A stretch of 64,000 nt of DNA. Source: 40CM-2-70-7 sp035505915 (GTDB taxonomy: Bacteria; Gemmatimonadota; Gemmatimonadetes; Gemmatimonadales; GWC2-71-9). How positions within the stretch are numbered: position 1 is the stretch's first letter; every line of letters starts with the position of its first letter. The stretch lies in NCBI GenBank assembly GCA_035505915.1, contig DATJQI010000080.1:28146-92145 (forward strand). The letters run 5' to 3'. Below the pieces are notes generated by a model. The model ran no database searches, was not told where the DNA came from, and saw nothing but the letters and a program-made list of their open reading frames with translations. This document shows, in pieces, positions 60,967 to 64,000 of the stretch. A program made the translations under genes and the position numbers.

Positions 60967-62412
60967 CTAGCGGAGGATCCAGTACAGGATGGTCGCGCCG
61001 CCCAGCAGGAACATCGCGGCGCCGGCGCCGCACCCTTTGCCCTTCTTCGCCGGCACCGGCGGCGGCACGGGGCGCTTCACGGGCGTCGCGGCCGGCTTCG
61101 GCTTGGCTGGCGGCGGCGCCGCCGCCGCGGCGGGCTTGACCGGCGCCGGGGCGGGAGCGGGAGGGGCCGCCGGCGCCGCGGGAGCGGGTGGCGGCGTCTT
61201 GGACGGCGGAGGCACCGTAGACGCCGCCGCGGCGGGCGCCTTGAAGGCTTCGATCACCTTGGTGCCGCCCCCCTTCGCGGTGCCCAGCGCGTCGTCCGTG
61301 GGCTCGAAGACCGCCTGCACGTCACCGAAGCGCACCAGGGCGCCCGGCGCCAGCGGCGTCTCGCCCGCGATCCGCTCGCCGTCGACGAAGGTCCCGTTGG
61401 TGGACTCCAGGTCGATCAGCATCCACACGCCTTCGCGCCGCTGCAGCTTGGCGTGTGACGTCGATACCGACCCGTCCGGGACGACCAGATCGTTGTACTC
61501 GGCCCGGCCGATGTTCAGGACCGGGGTCTTGATCTGGTAGCGCTGACCTTTGAGGGGTCCGGAGCGGAACAGGAAGTTCCCGAGCGCGGCCGGGGCCGGC
61601 CCCCCCGACCCGGTCGAGCGCGGCACCGCCGCCATTCCGAAGCTCGTGTTCTGCAGCCGTTGGCCCGCGCCGCTCGGCGGAGGAGGAGGCGGGGGCGCGG
61701 CCTGCGGCGGGTTAGCGGCCGGCCCCTCGGGAGGGGTCTGGGCAGCGGGTGCGGCGTCGGCGTAGAACCGGAACTGCTCGTCGCCGATCTTGATGACGTC
61801 GGCCCGCAGGAGGAGCCGCTGCCCTTCGATCTTTTCGTCGTTCACGAACGTTCCGTTCGTGCTCGAGTCCACCACCATGTAGCCCTTCGGGGTGCTCATG
61901 ATCTCGGCGTGGCGCCGGGACACGTCCTTGCCCGTCACCACCACGTCGCACCCAGCCTCCCGGCCGAAGACCAGGGAGCTTCCCGCGACCGCGTACTCCC
62001 GCCCGTCCGTGAGCGAGACCACCCGTCCGCCCGTATTGCCGGTCGGTTTCCCCGCTCCGGCCGAGGCCTTGGCCTGGGCCATCGCCTTGGAAACGTCCAT
62101 CGCCGCGACGTATTGGGTGCTGCCCGACCGCCGCTCGTCGACGAACGTCAGCTCGTTGCCGCCGGTTTCGATCTTGTCGCCGTGCAAGAGGGGGGTGGGC
62201 TCGGCCCCGAGGTTGACGCCGTTGATCGCGATGACGCCCTGAGGATCGACCTTGCGGATGGAGACCTGCCCGTCCGGCAACCCCTTGAGGATCGCCGTCT
62301 TGGCGGTGATCCCCGGACCCGTCAGTTGAATCGCGCAGTCGGCGGCACTGCCCAGCGCCACTTCGCCGGCAGGAATCGTGAACTTTCTGCCGCCCATTTC
62401 GAGAAGGGCCAT
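60967..62412 (-). CDS. Membrane-anchored FHA domain protein
   Basis: A 481-residue protein with two clear forkhead-associated domains and a third, degenerate one at the N-terminus. Residues 2-90: KFTIPAGEVALGSAADCAIQ, lacking the usual S/H pair. Residues 125-220: LVFGREAGCDVVVTGKDVSR, RHAEI, then STNGTFVNDEKIEG. Residues 290-375: LNIGRAEYNDLVVPDGSVST, SHAKLQRREGVWMLIDLEST with NGTFVDGERI. A long Pro/Ala/Lys linker follows (about 395-460), and the end KGCGAGAAMFLLGGATILYW is a transmembrane anchor. It would read phosphothreonine signals and tether them to the membrane. AAAGGA lies before the ATG. Encoded with the PP2C phosphatase. Confidence 0.9.
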   Translation of the reverse strand: MALLEMGGRKFTIPAGEVALGSAADCAIQLTGPGITAKTAILKGLPDGQVSIRKVDPQGVIAINGVNLGAEPTPLLHGDKIETGGNELTFVDERRSGSTQYVAAMDVSKAMAQAKASAGAGKPTGNTGGRVVSLTDGREYAVAGSSLVFGREAGCDVVVTGKDVSRRHAEIMSTPKGYMVVDSSTNGTFVNDEKIEGQRLLLRADVIKIGDEQFRFYADAAPAAQTPPEGPAANPPQAAPPPPPPPSGAGQRLQNTSFGMAAVPRSTGSGGPAPAALGNFLFRSGPLKGQRYQIKTPVLNIGRAEYNDLVVPDGSVSTSHAKLQRREGVWMLIDLESTNGTFVDGERIAGETPLAPGALVRFGDVQAVFEPTDDALGTAKGGGTKVIEAFKAPAAAASTVPPPSKTPPPAPAAPAAPPAPAPAPVKPAAAAAPPPAKPKPAATPVKRPVPPPVPAKKGKGCGAGAAMFLLGGATILYWILR

Positions 62413-62485
62413 CGGGGAATCCTTTCTACGGGAAGGCCGGCTCGGAAGTTACGCCCAGGGCCGTAACCGGACAAGCCGACACGGG

Positions 62486-63580
62486 TTACGCCCCTCTCCG
62501 AACACTGGGCCGGGCTTCGGCGGCCACGGACTCTTCCATCCCGATCAGGCCGCGGCGCAACCATCCCCAGAACACCAGGGAGCCCACGATCACCGTCGCA
62601 TAGCTGTTGATGAACCGCCAGACCAGTGTGTAACTGGGGATCAGCGGACGGGGCACGTAGATCGACATCACCACCGTCGAGATACCCTCCGCCAGGCCGG
62701 AGCCGCCGGGGGTGGGAGCGAAGTACAGCACGAACGTGATCAGGGTCTGGATGAGCAGCACTTCGAGGAAGTCCGCGGGAATCCCCAGCGCGCGGAGCGC
62801 CACGTACCCGGCGAGGAGCTTGTTGGCGTGGGACGGGGCGGAGAGAATCACCGCCCAGAAGATCGCGAGCCACCCCCGCGGAGACCCGAAGGCCACGAAG
62901 CACTGGTGGCCGTACTCGATCCCCTCCCGCAGCTGCTCCATCCCGGCGGCGATCCGCCGGCTCCGCTTTCCCAGCCGGCCGGCGAGCCAGTGGACCAGGT
63001 CGCGGGCCAGGCGGGGAAAGACCATCAGGAAGAGCATCAGGAGCCCGAGCCCCACGAAGACACCCAGGCTGATCTTGAACAGACCGTACAGCCCGATCCC
63101 GAGCACCACCCCGTGCTCCCGCAGGGACCGGCCGGCGCCGAAGACGATCGCCAGGGGCCCAGCGATCGCGAAAAAGGCCACCGTGGCCACGAAGGTCATG
63201 AACGTCGCGGTGAACGCCAGCGGGAGACGGACACCGGCGCGCTTCATGGTCCACATCATCATCGGCCCCGCGCCGGTCTGGAACGGCGTGAGGTATCCCC
63301 CCCACGCGCTCATCCCGCCCGCTACGATCATGTCCCGGAGCCGGACGTGGGGTTGGACGTGCCGGGCGACCACCCAGAGCCGGGTGCCGCCGCCGACCCA
63401 GTCCATGGACGCGAGGACCAGCCCCAGGGCGAGCCAGCCCCAGTGCAGCGACGCCAGGGCGTCGAGAAAGGCCCGGAGGTTGTCGCCGTAGAAGAGCAGG
63501 GCGACGACGCCGGCCAGAGAGATGATGGCGAAGAGGGCGAGTCCCCGACGGAGCAGCCGGGGGGTCAGGGCGAGCGCCAT
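62486..63580 (-). CDS. Flippase-like membrane protein (LPG synthase TM region / UPF0104)
   Basis: A 364-residue protein with about eight predicted helices and the UPF0104/AglD motifs: RDMIVAGGMSAWGGYLTPFQ, TGAGPMMMWTMKRAGVRLPL, YFAPTPGGSGLAEGISTVVM with the FxxxPGGxGxxE signature, and VWRFINSYATVIVGSLVFWG. This is the flippase-type half of lysylphosphatidylglycerol synthases, here without the catalytic C-terminal domain; such proteins may flip polyprenyl- or other lipid-linked substrates. ATG 63580 lies nine bases after TACCTT. It is divergent from uvrA across 33 bases. Confidence 0.88.
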   Translation of the reverse strand: MALALTPRLLRRGLALFAIISLAGVVALLFYGDNLRAFLDALASLHWGWLALGLVLASMDWVGGGTRLWVVARHVQPHVRLRDMIVAGGMSAWGGYLTPFQTGAGPMMMWTMKRAGVRLPLAFTATFMTFVATVAFFAIAGPLAIVFGAGRSLREHGVVLGIGLYGLFKISLGVFVGLGLLMLFLMVFPRLARDLVHWLAGRLGKRSRRIAAGMEQLREGIEYGHQCFVAFGSPRGWLAIFWAVILSAPSHANKLLAGYVALRALGIPADFLEVLLIQTLITFVLYFAPTPGGSGLAEGISTVVMSIYVPRPLIPSYTLVWRFINSYATVIVGSLVFWGWLRRGLIGMEESVAAEARPSVRRGA

Positions 63581-63589
63581 TGGACGGCG

Positions 63590-63605
63590 AAGGTAAGGTT
63601 AAGTT
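63590..63605. promoter_or_regulatory. Facing -10 elements for the flippase-like gene and uvrA
   Basis: On the minus strand TACCTT (63595-63590) ends nine bases before the ATG at 63580; on the plus strand TAAGTT (63600-63605) ends eight bases before the ATG at 63614. The gap is 33 bases, so both transcripts would be leaderless. No good -35 boxes are seen. Confidence 0.45.
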
Positions 63606-63613
63606 TAGGGGTT

Positions 63614-64000
63614 ATGCCAGCCCCTGCCGGCCAGATCGTTCTCCGCAACGTGCGGCAGCACAACCTCCAGGGAATCACGGTCTCCCTGCCCCGCCGCGCC
63701 TTCACGGTCATCACCGGGCCGTCCGGGTCCGGGAAGAGCTCCCTGGCGTTCGACACCCTCTATGCCGAGGGCCAGCGCCGGTACATCGAATCCCTCTCGT
63801 CCTACGCCAAGCAGTTCCTCGAGCGGATGCCCAAACCCCTGCTCGACAGCCTCGAGGGCCTCTCTCCCGCCGTGGCCATCGAGCAGAAGAACCCCACCAC
63901 CTCGAGCCGCTCGACGGTGGGCACGGCCACCGAGATCTACGACTTCCTCCGCCTGCTCTGGGCCCGGACCGGCACCACGTACTGCCGGAACTGCGGCAAC
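63614..64000 (+). CDS. uvrA: Excinuclease ABC subunit A, N-terminal part
   Basis: The first 129 residues of UvrA; the gene continues beyond the window. IVLRNVRQHNLQGITVSLPR, the Walker A FTVITGPSGSGKSSLAFDTL, YAEGQRRYIESLSSYAKQFL and SPAVAIEQKNPTTSSRSTVG are the family's first blocks; the fragment ends in the first Cys pair of the zinc finger (TYCRNCGN). UvrA recognises bulky lesions and is recruited by Mfd, which is also encoded in this window. No Shine-Dalgarno sequence precedes the ATG. Confidence 0.97.
   Translation, partial: MPAPAGQIVLRNVRQHNLQGITVSLPRRAFTVITGPSGSGKSSLAFDTLYAEGQRRYIESLSSYAKQFLERMPKPLLDSLEGLSPAVAIEQKNPTTSSRSTVGTATEIYDFLRLLWARTGTTYCRNCGN

Overview
The window is a high-GC, gene-dense piece of a bacterial chromosome. 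The combination of a PadR regulator beside an 880-residue ADOP-type permease, DUF4384 and DUF58/BatA proteins, an ImuB/DnaE2 cassette, HME-type efflux and frequent apparently leaderless starts suggests Gemmatimonadota or a close relative; this rests on gene content and style, with no rRNA gene present to confirm it. No prophage, integrase, transposase or CRISPR array was seen, and no gene-free stretch exceeds about 170 bases.

Layout. 1-1779: end of an RND pump and its outer-membrane lipoprotein. 1839-5511 (minus): DinB-like protein, ADOP permease and its PadR repressor. 5645-5718: tRNA-Ile(GAT). 5837-7367: MazEF-type toxin-antitoxin pair and a DUF72 protein. 7454-12306: mutagenic translesion cassette imuB, a DUF6504-like gene, dnaE2. 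12303-15836 (minus): a 29-residue-repeat protein, a secreted parallel beta-helix protein and a very acidic small protein. 15878-20114: TypA, a CDF metal exporter and a CNNM/CBS protein. 20111-29673 (minus): pdxA, two parvulin-type isomerases, mfd, BatA-like and DUF58 proteins. 29839-31882: DUF4384 protein and a short Rho. 31993-44627: thirteen co-directional genes with no intergenic gap, from lepA through sugar kinases, a STAS/ATPase pair, a trans-sulfuration enzyme, ftsE-ftsX-envC and a HlyD/ABC-2 exporter. 44624-46042 (minus): a GGDEF protein. 46115-54938: pcm, nfo and a heavy-metal-type RND tripartite operon with accessory genes. 55015-60175: malic enzyme, PEP carboxykinase and an HD hydrolase. 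60180-63580 (minus): PP2C phosphatase, FHA protein and a flippase-like membrane protein. 63614 onward: uvrA, cut by the window edge.

The most unusual signal is a set of short repeats built from 7-bp (once 8-bp) tandem units, several arranged as (unit)n-loop-(complement)n palindromes. About ten loci are scattered through 64 kb with several unrelated unit sequences. Some lie between genes, but others sit inside genes and are translated in frame, notably as a 29-residue insert in ImuB and a 25-residue insert in DnaE2, both read in the same frame and giving the same ERGTR...GSAFR peptide. A second pattern is a TANNTT-like hexamer 6 to 10 bases before the start codon of many transcription-unit heads, suggesting leaderless mRNAs. 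A third is very tight packing: start/stop overlaps of 4 bases along operons, and four convergent pairs whose stop codons share the same 4 bases.

Functionally the window groups DNA repair and damage tolerance (imuB/dnaE2, mfd, nfo, uvrA), envelope biogenesis and division (SurA-like isomerases, FtsEX-EnvC, glycosyltransferase), export of drugs and metals (two RND systems, CDF, HlyD/ABC-2), translation GTPases (TypA, LepA) and C4/C3 carbon metabolism (malic enzyme with PEP carboxykinase).
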